A DNA stretch of 64,000 nucleotides from Methylobacterium sp. DB0501 (GCF_011043735.1 NZ_JAAKGV010000014.1:124001-188000), one strand, 5' to 3'. Positions 9,599 through 18,872 are shown, numbered from the stretch's first letter. Numbers and translations are program-made. The notes: generated by a model from the sequence alone, not told the origin.

Positions 9599-11631
9599 GG
9601 CCTCGCCTCCCCTTCACCCGGTTCCCGCCCGACCAGGGCCTCGGGATCGAGCACCAGCAGCACCCGTCCGTCGCCCGACAGCGTCGTGCCGGCGAGGCCG
9701 GGCCAGGCCGCGAGCGCCGGCAGCGGCCGGACCAGCCCGTCGGCCCGGCCGGCGAAGCGGTCGACCTCGATCGCGACGCGCTCATCGCCCGCCCGCACCA
9801 CCGCGAGCCGGGCCTCGGAGGACCGCCCCCCGCGAGGCCCATCGGGCCCGCGCGGCAGGTCGAGGAGGTCGGCGAGGTGCAGCACCGGCACCGTCCGGTC
9901 GCGCAGCACCGTGGCGGCGCCCGGCGCGAGGTCGCGGATCCGGGCACGCGGGATCCGGGCGAGCTCGACGACGGCGTCCATCGGCAGGCCGTAGCGCTCC
10001 GGCCCGACCTCGACGAGGAGCAGCCGGACGAGGGACCGGGCCCGGGGCAGGCTCAGGCGGATCGCGGTGCCGGCGCCGGCCCGGCTCTCGACGGTGCAGG
10101 TCCCGCCGAGGCGGGCGACGGCAGCGCGCACCGCATCCATGCCGACGCCGCGGCCGGAGACGGCGCCGACGGAAGCCGCCGTCGAGAAGCCCGGCGTGAA
10201 GATCAGGTCGATCGCGCCGGCCTCGTCGAGGGCGGCCAGCGCATCGGGGGCCATCAGGCCGCGCTCGGCGGCGCGGCGGCGAAGCAAGGCCGGGTCGAGG
10301 CCGCGCCCGTCATCCGTGACCGAGACGACGACCCGGTCGGCCCGGCTCTCGGCGCCGACGACGATGCGCCCCGCCGGCGGCTTGCCGGCCGTCTCGCGCG
10401 CCGCAGGAGGCTCGATGCCGTGGTCGACGGCGTTGCGCAGGAGATGCAGCAGGGGCTCGAACAGGCCTTCCGCCACGTCGCGGTCGATCTCGGTCTCCTC
10501 GCCCTCGAGCGTCAGCGTCACCTCCTTGCCGAGCCGGCGGGCGATGTCGCGCAAAGCCCGCGGGAAGCGGCGGAAGACCCGCGCCAGGGGCTGGAGCCGC
10601 AGGCCCATCGCCTCGCGGTGCAGTTCGGCCGAGAGGCGACCGATCCGCTCGTCGCTCGCCCGCAGGGCGGGGAGGAGATCCACGAGGCCGGCCCCGGATC
10701 CGGCCCGGGCGACGACCTCGCCGAGATCGGCGCGGGCGGCGGCGAGATCGTCGGCGAGCGCCACCAGGGCGTCGATCCGGCCGGCATCGACCCGCAGGGT
10801 CCTGGAAGGCGCGACCGCCATCTCCGGAGCGGGCCCGGGCGCCGTCTCGACCGGGGCCGCCGGCGTCGCGATCGTGGCGATCGTCACCTGGTCGGGCACC
10901 AGGCGGAACACGGCCTCGACCTCCGGCCGCTCGTCGGTGGTGAGCAGCGTCACCGCGAGGTTGCAGGCGAAGACGTCGAGGGTCTCGAGCGGCGGCCAGG
11001 GATTCGCGGGATCGAGCCGCAGCGCCAGGAGGCCGCGCAGCCGCCGCACCAGCCCGAGGGGATCGTCGCCGGAGAAGAAGCAATCGGCCCGCGGGACGTA
11101 GCGCAGGGCCGTCAGGGTGCCGGCGGGGCGCTCGCCGAGATCCGCCAGCAGGGCGGCCGCCCAGTCCGGCGCGGGTCCGGCCGGGTTCGCATCGGGGGCC
11201 GCCCCGGACGCGGGCGTCAGCAGGGTCCGGTAGAGGGCCGCGAGCCGTGCCGATTCCGCCTCGGCGCCGGGCGGGAGCGCGCCGGTGGCGGCGATCGCCT
11301 CGGTCCAGCGGGCAACGGCGTCGAGGGCGGCCAGCGACAGGTCGACGAGGTCGGGGCCGGCCGCGACGGTGCCGGCCCGGGCGGCCGCGAGGCCGTCCTC
11401 GGCGGCGTGCAGCAGCGCCAGCATCGCCGGCCAGTCGAACAGGGCGGCCGAGCCCTTGAGGGTGTGGACGGCGCGGAAGACCCGGTTCACCACGCCGGCA
11501 TCGGGGCTCCCGTCGAGCGCGAGCAGGTCCCCGGCCGCGGCCTCGACCAGCTCGCGCGCCTCGGCGACGAATTCCGCGACGAGATCGTCGGGGAGCGGGA
11601 GGGCGGCGGGGGGCGGTGCGTCGTCAGTCAT
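9595..11631 (-). CDS. cheA: Chemotaxis histidine kinase CheA
   Basis: Cytoplasmic kinase of the chemosensory array, 678 residues. The N-terminal Hpt (P1) domain carries the phospho-acceptor His56 in VHTLKGSAALF. A variable region with a further regulator-binding-like section (about 140-270) follows. The dimerisation and HATPase region contains LLRNAVDHGIE (N box), VTDDGRGLD and SGRGVGMDAV (G boxes). A C-terminal CheW-like domain (about 535-675) closes the protein. It has no fused receiver, unlike many gliding or pilus-type CheA proteins. It overlaps cheR by 8 bp and the STAS gene by 4 bp. All catalytic motifs are intact. Confidence 0.95.
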   Translation of the reverse strand: MTDDAPPPAALPLPDDLVAEFVAEARELVEAAAGDLLALDGSPDAGVVNRVFRAVHTLKGSAALFDWPAMLALLHAAEDGLAAARAGTVAAGPDLVDLSLAALDAVARWTEAIAATGALPPGAEAESARLAALYRTLLTPASGAAPDANPAGPAPDWAAALLADLGERPAGTLTALRYVPRADCFFSGDDPLGLVRRLRGLLALRLDPANPWPPLETLDVFACNLAVTLLTTDERPEVEAVFRLVPDQVTIATIATPAAPVETAPGPAPEMAVAPSRTLRVDAGRIDALVALADDLAAARADLGEVVARAGSGAGLVDLLPALRASDERIGRLSAELHREAMGLRLQPLARVFRRFPRALRDIARRLGKEVTLTLEGEETEIDRDVAEGLFEPLLHLLRNAVDHGIEPPAARETAGKPPAGRIVVGAESRADRVVVSVTDDGRGLDPALLRRRAAERGLMAPDALAALDEAGAIDLIFTPGFSTAASVGAVSGRGVGMDAVRAAVARLGGTCTVESRAGAGTAIRLSLPRARSLVRLLLVEVGPERYGLPMDAVVELARIPRARIRDLAPGAATVLRDRTVPVLHLADLLDLPRGPDGPRGGRSSEARLAVVRAGDERVAIEVDRFAGRADGLVRPLPALAAWPGLAGTTLSGDGRVLLVLDPEALVGREPGEGEARP

Positions 11632-12460
11632 GGGCGTCCTCCGGACGCTGGTAGACGATCGCGTCCGGGAAGCGGCGGGTCTGGAACCGCGACGGGATCC
11701 GGGCCATCGATTCGGTATGGCCGAGGCACAGGAACCCGCCGGGCCTCAAGGACGCGAACAGGTTGTCGGCGGCGACTCCTCGCGATGCGTCGTCGAAGTA
11801 GATCAGGACGTTGCGGCAGAACACGACGTCGAACCGCCCTTCCCGCGCCATCCCGGCGCCGTCGACGAGGTTGCGGCGGGTGAAGCGCACCGAGTCGCGC
11901 AGGTCCGGCAGGATGCGCCAGGATCCCGCCTCCTGCGGGATGAAGTAGCGCGCGACGAGGGCGGGCGGGAGCCGCATCAGAGCCCGGGCCCCGTAGGACC
12001 CGGCCTGCGCCGCGGCGAGCGCCCGCGTGTCGATGTCGGAGCCGACGATCTCGATCTCCCAGGCATCGACCTCGGGCCAGTGCTCGAGGAGCCAGATCGC
12101 CAGCGAGTACGGCTCCTCCCCGGTCGCGCAGGGCATCGACCAGATCCGGATCGGGTCGTGCCGCGACCGCCCGGCGGTGAGCGGCCCGAGGAGCGAGGCG
12201 GTGAGGCAGCGCAGCTGGTGCTCCTCGCGGAAGAAGTAGGTCTCGTTGACCGTGAAGGCGTTGACGAAGAGCTGCACCTCGCCCTCCGCATCGGCCCGCA
12301 GGCGCGCGAGATAAACCGGCAGGGTGCCGGCGCCGGTCGCCCGCATCCGCTCCAGCACCCGGCGCTCGATGAACGGGCGGCGGTTCCCCGGCACCAGGAT
12401 GCCGGTATGGCGGTAGAGCAGGTCGCAGATGCGCGTCAGGTCGGCCTCGTCGAGGGTCAC
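11624..12460 (-). CDS. cheR: Chemotaxis protein methyltransferase CheR
   Basis: SAM-dependent methyltransferase that adds methyl groups to receptor glutamates. The 278-residue length is typical. The N-terminal all-helical domain is followed by NETYFFREEHQL, the SAM-site GEEPYSLAIWL, a GSDIDTRALA motif and FDVVFCRNVLIYFD. There is no C-terminal receptor-tethering or TPR extension. The GTG start overlaps the cheB stop by 4 bp. With CheB it makes up the adaptation pair for the soluble receptor at the head of the cluster. Confidence 0.95.
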   Translation of the reverse strand: MTLDEADLTRICDLLYRHTGILVPGNRRPFIERRVLERMRATGAGTLPVYLARLRADAEGEVQLFVNAFTVNETYFFREEHQLRCLTASLLGPLTAGRSRHDPIRIWSMPCATGEEPYSLAIWLLEHWPEVDAWEIEIVGSDIDTRALAAAQAGSYGARALMRLPPALVARYFIPQEAGSWRILPDLRDSVRFTRRNLVDGAGMAREGRFDVVFCRNVLIYFDDASRGVAADNLFASLRPGGFLCLGHTESMARIPSRFQTRRFPDAIVYQRPEDAHD

Positions 12461-13593
12461 GGCAGCAGCGCCCGCAGTTCCGCCGCGATGGCATCGAGCG
12501 GCGCGACCACGCCGGCGCCGCCGGCCCGCACCAGTTCGCCCGGCATGCCCCAGACCACCGCCGTCGCCTCGGATTCCGCGATGGTGCGCCCGCCGCGGCG
12601 GCGCAGCTCCGCCATGGTCCGGGCGCCGTCGCGGCCCATCCCGGTCATCAGCACCCCGACGAGACGGCCGGGGGGAATCAGGTCCAGGGCGCTCTCCACC
12701 AGGCGGTCGACGCTCGGGTGCCAGGGATAGTCGGGCAGGGCCGGGGCCGGCGCCGCCATCAGGCCGCCGGGCCGTCGCACCACGATCACGTCGGCATCGC
12801 CGCGCCCGACATAGACCCGGCCCGGAACCAGGGCGACCGGCCCGGTCACCTCCTGCACCGCGAGCGCCGAGAGCCCGTCGAGGCGACGCGCCAGCGGTCC
12901 CGTGAAGGTCGCCGGCATGTGCTGGGCGACGACGATCGGCCAGGGGAAATCGGCCGGCAGCCCGCCGAGCAGGGCGGTGAGCGCCGGCGGGCCGCCGGTC
13001 GAGGCGCCGACGAGGACCAGGCCGCCGGCTTCCGGCGGCGCAGCCTCCGGGTGCGGGGCGGGCCGGGCCGGGAGCGCGGCGCGCGGCAGGGAGGCCGGGC
13101 CGGGATTCGGGCTCGCGGTCGGGCCGGGATTCGCGCCCGGGCCGACGAGGCCGGCATGGCGGGCGCGCAGCCGCGCGGCGAGGCCGTGGGCGATCCGCGG
13201 CCGGGCCCGCGCCGCGGCACGCACCGTCTGCACCAGCACGGGGGCGAACCGGTCGATCTCCAGCGAGACCGCGCCGGCGGGCTTGGCCAGGACATCGACC
13301 GCGCCCCGCGCCAGGGCATCGAGGCTGGTCTCGGCGCCGGCGGAGGTGAGCGTGGACAGCATCACCACCGGGCAGGGCCGCTCCAGCATGATCCGGTCGA
13401 GGACGGCGAGCCCGTCAAGGCCCGGCATCGTGACGTCGAGGGTCACCACGTCCGGGGCGAAGCGGGGCAGCAGGTCGAGGGCCTCGAGCCCGTCGCGGGC
13501 GAAGGCGAGCTCGAAATCCCCCTCGGGGGCGAAGACGGCGCCCAGCACCTTGCGCATCAGCGCCGAGTCGTCGACGACGAGGAGGCGGATCAT
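12457..13593 (-). CDS. cheB: Protein-glutamate methylesterase CheB
   Basis: Receptor methylesterase/deamidase activated by phosphorylation from CheA, 378 residues. The receiver domain has Asp8-Asp9 and phospho-acceptor Asp53. The linker is long and rich in Pro, Gly and Ala (about 130-190). The esterase domain shows LVGASTGGPPAL with the catalytic Ser, VAQHMPATFT with the catalytic His, and LMTGMGRDGA with the catalytic Asp. The ATG at 13593 overlaps the triple-CheW stop by 4 bp (ATGA). All catalytic residues are present. Confidence 0.95.
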   Translation of the reverse strand: MIRLLVVDDSALMRKVLGAVFAPEGDFELAFARDGLEALDLLPRFAPDVVTLDVTMPGLDGLAVLDRIMLERPCPVVMLSTLTSAGAETSLDALARGAVDVLAKPAGAVSLEIDRFAPVLVQTVRAAARARPRIAHGLAARLRARHAGLVGPGANPGPTASPNPGPASLPRAALPARPAPHPEAAPPEAGGLVLVGASTGGPPALTALLGGLPADFPWPIVVAQHMPATFTGPLARRLDGLSALAVQEVTGPVALVPGRVYVGRGDADVIVVRRPGGLMAAPAPALPDYPWHPSVDRLVESALDLIPPGRLVGVLMTGMGRDGARTMAELRRRGGRTIAESEATAVVWGMPGELVRAGGAGVVAPLDAIAAELRALLP

Positions 13594-14894
13594 GCCGGTC
13601 TCTCCGCGGGGACGGCCCGGCGCAAGGAGCGCGCAAGGAGCGCCGCCGGGTCGATCAGGGGCAGGATTCCGTCGGCGAGACCCGCCACCCGGGTGACCGT
13701 TCCGTTCCCCGCCGCGGGCCTGGCCGCCCGGATCGCCCCGGCCTCCGGCCGGACCAGGCGGGTCGCACCGTCGACGAGGAGGCCCGCCCGCGCGCCGTTC
13801 GATTCGATCACCAGCAGGCGCCGGCGCCCCGTTCCGTCGGCGGGCGGCAGGCCGAGGCGCCGGCGCAGGTCGAGGACCGGCAACGCCGCGCCGCGCAGGG
13901 TCGTGAAGCCGGCAAGCCCGTCCGTCGCCCCCGGCACCCGCACCGGATCCTCCGGCGCCGGCATCACTGCGCGCACGGCGCCGGCGGGCAGGCCGTAGCG
14001 CGCCCCGGCGAGATCGATCGCCAGCACGGGCTCGGTCGGCGCGGAGACGGACGCGGCGCGCGCAAGGCCCGGCTCCCCCTCCCCGACCAGGGCTCGCGCC
14101 GACAGGATGCAGACCAGGGTCCGCCCGCCATCGAGGCGGGCGAAGCCGGCGGCCGCGCCGCCGCGGCGCAGGGCCCGCGGCACCGGGTCGATCGCCGCCG
14201 CGGGCAGGCGCAGGACCGGCCCGATCCGCTCGGCCACCAGCCCGACGCCCCGCACCAAGACGGCCCGGGGGCCGGCGGTGCGGCCCCGGCCGAGCAGGGC
14301 GGAGACCGAGAAGAGCGGCACGTCCCGGCCGCGCCACGGCATCGCCCCGAGGGCGGCGGGACCGCCCTCCGGCGCCGGGACCAGGGCCGCCGGCAGGGCC
14401 ACCACCTCCTCGACCGCGTCGAGCGGCAGGGCGTAGGGCTGTCCCGCGACCGTGAGCATCACGAGGGCGACCGGCGGCGGAGCCGCCGGGGGGGTGTCGC
14501 CCGGGGGCGCGGACGCGGCCGCGGTGCCGGCATGCCGCCGCGGACGGGCACTGGCGACGAGGGCCGGCAGGTCGAGAACAGGGACCTCGCCGGGATCCGC
14601 CGCCAGGCCGGCGACGCCGCCGACGAGGAGGCCGACCGGCCCGTCCGCCTCGGCGATCACCATCCGGCCGGCGGGCGCAGGGGCCATGCCGGGATCGAGG
14701 AGGCAGGCGAGGTCGAGGACCGGCAACGGGCCGGCGCGGGTGCCCGCGAGGCCGACGAGGGAGGCGGGCGCTCCCGGCACCCGGGTGAGGGCCGGGACCG
14801 GCGTCACGGCGCGCACCCGCCCCGCCGGCAGGGCGATGCGGATCCCGGATCCGAGCGAGACGAGGAGGACGCGCCCGGCCTCAGGCATCCGCAC
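13590..14894 (-). CDS. Protein with three tandem CheW-like coupling domains
   Basis: Predicted coupling protein of 434 residues linking receptor and CheA. Three CheW-type units can be traced by the recurring beta pattern, an LPxxxVRAV/VEEV helix start and a LPVLDL or equivalent strand: about 7-118, 140-270 and 288-425. The second is the most divergent (VPLFSVSALLG, then LVCILSARALVG). Ordinary CheW proteins have one domain of about 150 residues. There is no separate cheW in the cluster, so this protein probably does that job. The GTG at 14894 is chosen because GAGGAG lies seven bases upstream; an ATG follows at 14888. It overlaps the MCP gene by 14 bp. Confidence 0.85.
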   Translation of the reverse strand: MRMPEAGRVLLVSLGSGIRIALPAGRVRAVTPVPALTRVPGAPASLVGLAGTRAGPLPVLDLACLLDPGMAPAPAGRMVIAEADGPVGLLVGGVAGLAADPGEVPVLDLPALVASARPRRHAGTAAASAPPGDTPPAAPPPVALVMLTVAGQPYALPLDAVEEVVALPAALVPAPEGGPAALGAMPWRGRDVPLFSVSALLGRGRTAGPRAVLVRGVGLVAERIGPVLRLPAAAIDPVPRALRRGGAAAGFARLDGGRTLVCILSARALVGEGEPGLARAASVSAPTEPVLAIDLAGARYGLPAGAVRAVMPAPEDPVRVPGATDGLAGFTTLRGAALPVLDLRRRLGLPPADGTGRRRLLVIESNGARAGLLVDGATRLVRPEAGAIRAARPAAGNGTVTRVAGLADGILPLIDPAALLARSLRRAVPAERPA

Positions 14895-16884
14895 CCTGCA
14901 GCTCCTCGGCGAGCAGCGCGATCTCCTCGACCGCCGCCGCCAGGTCCTCGGCCCCCCGGGCCTGCTGGCGGGCGGCGATGGCGGCCTCGGTCGAGGCCCG
15001 GTCGGCCTCCTCGGCGGCGGTGGCGACCTGGCGCGCGCCGGCCGCGATGTCGGCCGCCGCCGTCAGGATGGCGTCGGCGCCTTCGAGGATCTCGCGGTTG
15101 GCGCGCTCCAGCTCCGCCACGTCGGCGGCGACCGCCGCGAGGCTCGCGGTGAGCGCGCGGTTCTTCGCCACCTCGGCCTCGCCGGCACCGAGCGAGCGTT
15201 CGAGGGCGCGCAGGAGGGCGGCGCTCCCGTCCCGGATCCCCCGCACCGTGGCGCGGATCCGGTCGGCGCCCTTGGCGGCGTCCCGCGCCAGGGCGCGGAT
15301 GTCGGCCGAGACGAGGGCGAAGCCCTGGCCCGCCTCGCCGGCCCGGGTCGCCTCGATGGCGCCGCTCACCGCCAGCATGCCGATCTGCACCGCGACGAGC
15401 GCGATCCCCTCCCCGATCGTCTCGATGCGTCGGGCGTCGTCCTCGATCGCGTCGAGGCGGGCGAGCGAGTCCCGCATCCCGGCCAGCGCCTGCCCGACCC
15501 CGTCGGCGAGGCCGTCGATCGCGCCGCGGGCCCGGCGCAAGGTCTCGGCGATGGCGCCGATCCGCGCGAGCGCCGTGTCGGCCCCGGAGCGGGCGCCCGA
15601 GGCGACGCGCTCCACCTCCGCCATCGCGTCGGCGGATTGCCGCACGGCGGCGCTCTGCAGGGTCAGGCCGCGGCTGATCTGGTCGACGGCGGCCAGGATC
15701 TCGGCAGCGGCCCCGGACAATTCCTGGATCGAGGCCGAGAGCGCGTCGGCGGCGCCGCCGATCTCCGCGATGCCGGCCCGCACCTCCGCCGCGCCGCCCA
15801 GGGTCTCGGCGAGGGCCGCCAGGGCCTCGGCGGTCGCCTGGCCCTGGTCGAGGGCCTCGGTCTGCTGCGCCACGGCGCGCTGCGCCTCCTCGGCCGCGGC
15901 GGCCTGCTCCTCGGCCGCGGCCGCGACCTGCTCGGCACCGGCCTGGGCCTGGCGGGTCGTCGTCTCCGCCTGAAGGGCCGCCGCCAGGATCGCCTGCGCG
16001 CCCTCGGCCAGGGTCCCGAGATCGGCTCTCGCTTCCTCCAGTTGCCGGGCGACGCGCCCGCCCGACGCCGCCTCGGCCGCCGCCCGGGCGGCGGCGTCGC
16101 GGATCGCCTCGCCCAGCGCCCGGATCTCGCCCCGGATCGCCTCGACCCGCTCGCGCACCTCGCCGACGCTCGCCTCCGCGGTCTCGGCGAGCGCCCGGAC
16201 CTCGTCGGCCACCACCGCGAAGCCGGCGCCCTGCGCTCCGGCCCGGGCCGCCTCGAGGGCGGCGTTGAGGGCGAGGAGCCCCGTCTGGTCGGCAATGCCC
16301 CCGACCGTGCCGGTGACCTCGCCGATGCTGGCCGCCTCCCGGTCGAGACCGTCGACGAGGGCGACCGTAGCGTCCTGGCGCCCGGCCTCGGCCTCGATCG
16401 CGGCGATCGACTGGGTCGCCTGGGCGCCCGCCTCGGCGAGCAGCACCTGGAACGCGGCGGTGCGGCGGCGCGACAGCTCGGCCCGCTCCCGCGCTTCGCC
16501 GAGGCGCCCGACGATCGCCGCGACCGCCGAGAGCGATTGCTGTGCCGCGCCGGCGGCCTCCTCGGCCCCGCCGGCGATCTGCTCCATCGCCCGGCGCAGC
16601 TCCTCGGCCGCCGCCGAGGCCTCGGTGACGCCGGCGGCCAGCTCCTCGGTGGCCGCACCCAGGCGCTCCGTCGCCTTTTGCCGGCGCGTCGGCGCACCCT
16701 CGGGGGGCCCCTCTCCGGCCCGCCCGCGGCTCCGGCCGCGCCGGGCCGCCGGCTCCCGTCCGGGAGCGGGAGCAGGCTCGACGGGTGCGATGTCCGAGCT
16801 TCCGGCTGCGTCAGGATTCGCCTGCGCGGCCGATCTTGCCTCGGCGGCAGGGCCTGCGAGCTTCGCCTTCTTCACCAATGCCAT
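14881..16884 (-). CDS. Soluble methyl-accepting chemotaxis protein with two receptor-tip regions
   Basis: Predicted cytoplasmic receptor of 667 residues, almost entirely Ala/Glu-rich coiled coil with no membrane segment. An N-terminal basic, Pro-rich region (1-70) has no recognised sensor domain. A first MCP tip lies at 196-236 (GIADQTGLLALNAALEAARA, then GAGFAVVADEVRALAE). A second, divergent tip lies at 493-533 (VQIGMLAVSGAIEATRAG, then GFALVSADIRALAR). Long heptad arms with many AEE and AAE segments surround both, including possible methylation sites. It leads the che operon and overlaps the triple-CheW gene. The start is uncertain: the ATG at 16884 lacks a clear ribosome site, and a GTG at 16905 is possible. 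How the second tip acts is not known. Confidence 0.85.
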   Translation of the reverse strand: MALVKKAKLAGPAAEARSAAQANPDAAGSSDIAPVEPAPAPGREPAARRGRSRGRAGEGPPEGAPTRRQKATERLGAATEELAAGVTEASAAAEELRRAMEQIAGGAEEAAGAAQQSLSAVAAIVGRLGEARERAELSRRRTAAFQVLLAEAGAQATQSIAAIEAEAGRQDATVALVDGLDREAASIGEVTGTVGGIADQTGLLALNAALEAARAGAQGAGFAVVADEVRALAETAEASVGEVRERVEAIRGEIRALGEAIRDAAARAAAEAASGGRVARQLEEARADLGTLAEGAQAILAAALQAETTTRQAQAGAEQVAAAAEEQAAAAEEAQRAVAQQTEALDQGQATAEALAALAETLGGAAEVRAGIAEIGGAADALSASIQELSGAAAEILAAVDQISRGLTLQSAAVRQSADAMAEVERVASGARSGADTALARIGAIAETLRRARGAIDGLADGVGQALAGMRDSLARLDAIEDDARRIETIGEGIALVAVQIGMLAVSGAIEATRAGEAGQGFALVSADIRALARDAAKGADRIRATVRGIRDGSAALLRALERSLGAGEAEVAKNRALTASLAAVAADVAELERANREILEGADAILTAAADIAAGARQVATAAEEADRASTEAAIAARQQARGAEDLAAAVEEIALLAEELQGADA

Positions 16885-17048
16885 CGCAGCCTGAAATCCG
16901 CGCACCGTCGATACCGGTTTGCCGGAGGCGGGAGACCGGGGCAAGCGCCACGGGGGTATCGGGCTGGGGGTAGCGGCCGGCGGCATCGGCTTGGAGCTTT
17001 CCGCCTGGCGCCTTCCGCTCGGGGCCGTCGGCTGGGAAGGAGGACGGC

Positions 17049-17858
17049 CTATCCCGTTCGTCCGGGATCCTGCCAGCCGAGATCCCGGCTGATCGCCCGG
17101 GCGACCTCCCGGGCCGTCCCGGCGAGATCCTCCATCCGGGCCTCGTCCATGTACTGCACCGTGCTGGTGACGCTGAACGCCGCCACGATGGCCCCGCTCG
17201 CATCCCGGATCGGGGCGGCGACGCAGCGTACCTCCGGCTCGTTCTCCTCTCGGTCGTAGGCGATGCCCCGTGCCGCGTAGGCCCGCATCCGCGCCAGCCA
17301 GGTCTCCAGGTCCGGGCTGTGGCCGCCGCGTGCGTCGCCGAGGCGGTGGAAGCCGCGCCAGCGCGCCTCGTCGAGGTCGAGGATCAGCGCCTTGCCGAGA
17401 CCCGTCGACCAGACCGGCTGGCGCTCGCCGACCCGCGAGCTGATCTCGATGCGCCGGCGCCCCGGCAGCTTGTCGAGGTAGAGCGCCCAGTCGCCCTCCA
17501 GCACGCCGAGATGGATGGTGTCGCCGCAAGCCTCCGACAACCGCTCCAGGTGCGGCCGCGCCACCCGGGTCACCGGCGCGGCCTGCTGGGCGCGGAATCC
17601 CAGCTCCAGGAGCTTCGGCCCGAGCCCGTAGCCGTCCCGCGGCGCGAAGGTGAGGTAGCGCTGCTCGACCAGGGCCGCGGCGAGACGGTGGGTGGTGCTG
17701 CGCGTGGTGCCGAGCCGGGCCGAGAGGCCGGCAAGGTCGCGGGCGCCGTCCGCCACCGCCTCCAGGATGGCGAGGCCGCGCAGGAGCGTCTGACTTCCCG
17801 GCGGAGCGCCATCGCCCCCGGTTGACGGCCTCGATGTCACGGGCGTATCGTCCCACAT
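17049..17858 (-). CDS. IclR family transcriptional regulator
   Basis: DNA-binding regulator of 269 residues. A winged helix-turn-helix at about 22-85 (LLRGLAILEAVADGARDLA, then LGTTRSTTHRLAAALVEQRYL) is followed by the IclR effector-binding domain (about 95-260), with DTIHLGVLEGDWALYLDKL and an RCVAAPIRDASG strand. It is divergent from the FAH hydrolase and SDR genes and probably controls them in response to a sugar-acid intermediate. A longer frame begins at 17876, but that start falls inside the palindrome at 17869-17887, so the ATG at 17858 is preferred. No strong ribosome site is visible. Confidence 0.9.
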   Translation of the reverse strand: MWDDTPVTSRPSTGGDGAPPGSQTLLRGLAILEAVADGARDLAGLSARLGTTRSTTHRLAAALVEQRYLTFAPRDGYGLGPKLLELGFRAQQAAPVTRVARPHLERLSEACGDTIHLGVLEGDWALYLDKLPGRRRIEISSRVGERQPVWSTGLGKALILDLDEARWRGFHRLGDARGGHSPDLETWLARMRAYAARGIAYDREENEPEVRCVAAPIRDASGAIVAAFSVTSTVQYMDEARMEDLAGTAREVARAISRDLGWQDPGRTG

Positions 17859-17868
17859 AGAAGAACAA

Positions 17869-17887
17869 GATCCCAATATATGGGATC
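17869..17887. promoter_or_regulatory. Perfect palindrome, probable IclR operator
   Basis: GATCCCA, ATATA and TGGGATC form perfect 7-bp arms around an AT spacer. It sits 11 bases upstream of the iclR start and 121 bases before the divergent hydrolase gene. IclR proteins bind palindromes of about this size near their own genes, so autoregulation and joint control of both transcripts are likely. Confidence 0.7.
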
Positions 17888-18007
17888 GAATGGTGCGGCA
17901 CCAGGGCCGTGCCGGAGGAAACCGAACGCCGCGCCCTCCGCCACGAGCCCTGCCTCGCGCCCGTCGACCCGCGCGCCGCGGCGGCGCGCCCGTGAAGGAG
18001 GTTCCCC

Positions 18008-18868
18008 ATGAAGCTGTTGCGCTACGGCCCCGCGGGCCAGGAGAAGCCCGGCCTGCTCGATGCCGAGGGCCGCATCCGCGACCTGTCCGGTCATGTGCCC
18101 GATCTCGGCCCCGCCGCCCTCGGTTCCGAGTCCCTGGCGCGTCTCGCGGCGATCGACGTCGCCGGCCTGCCGGTGGTGGACGGTGCGCCGCGCCTCGGCA
18201 CGCCGGTGGCGAATGTGGGCAAGTTCATCGCCATCGGGCTCAACTTCGCGGATCATGCCGCCGAGTCGAACCTGCCCGTTCCCAAGGAGCCGATCGTCTT
18301 CACCAAGGCGATCAGCTCGCTGTCGGGCTCCGACGACCCGGTGATGCTGCCGAAGGACTCGGTGAAGAGCGACTGGGAGGTCGAGCTCGGCATCGTCATC
18401 GGCACGCGCGCCTCGTATGTCGAGGAGGCGCAGGCGCTCGACCATGTCGCCGGCTACTGCCTCGTCAACGACGTCTCGGAGCGCGAGTACCAGATCGAGC
18501 GCGGCGGCACCTGGGACAAGGGCAAGGGCTGCGACACCTTCGGTCCGGTCGGCCCCTGGCTCGTGACCTCCGACGAGGTCGGCGACCCGCAGAGCCTCGA
18601 CATGTGGCTCGACCTCAACGGCCGCCGCATGCAGACCGGCAACACCCGGACCATGATCTTCACCTGCGCGCAGATCGTCTCCTACGTCAGCCGCTTCATG
18701 ACCCTGATGCCAGGCGACATCATCACCACCGGCACGCCCCCGGGCGTCGGCATGGGCATGAAGCCGGACCCGGTCTTCCTCAAGGCCGGGGACGTGATGA
18801 CGCTCGGCATCGAGAAGCTCGGTGAGCAGCGCCAGGACGTGACCGCCTGGCAGCGCCGGGAGGCGTGA
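18008..18868 (+). CDS. Fumarylacetoacetate hydrolase family protein
   Basis: A 286-residue FAH-fold metal enzyme. The N-terminal cap (1-70) is followed by the catalytic fold with FIAIGLNFADHAAE, SDWEVELGIVIG (metal-binding acidic residues), NDVSEREYQIERGG and ITTGTPPGVGMG. Members beside an SDR and IclR-type regulator often hydrolyse 2,4-diketo-3-deoxy sugar acids in non-phosphorylating L-fucose or L-rhamnose pathways. That substrate is an inference; related proteins act on other diketo acids. The ATG has AAGGAGG six bases upstream. The SDR gene follows after 4 bp. Confidence 0.88.
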   Translation: MKLLRYGPAGQEKPGLLDAEGRIRDLSGHVPDLGPAALGSESLARLAAIDVAGLPVVDGAPRLGTPVANVGKFIAIGLNFADHAAESNLPVPKEPIVFTKAISSLSGSDDPVMLPKDSVKSDWEVELGIVIGTRASYVEEAQALDHVAGYCLVNDVSEREYQIERGGTWDKGKGCDTFGPVGPWLVTSDEVGDPQSLDMWLDLNGRRMQTGNTRTMIFTCAQIVSYVSRFMTLMPGDIITTGTPPGVGMGMKPDPVFLKAGDVMTLGIEKLGEQRQDVTAWQRREA

Positions 18869-18872
18869 GCCC

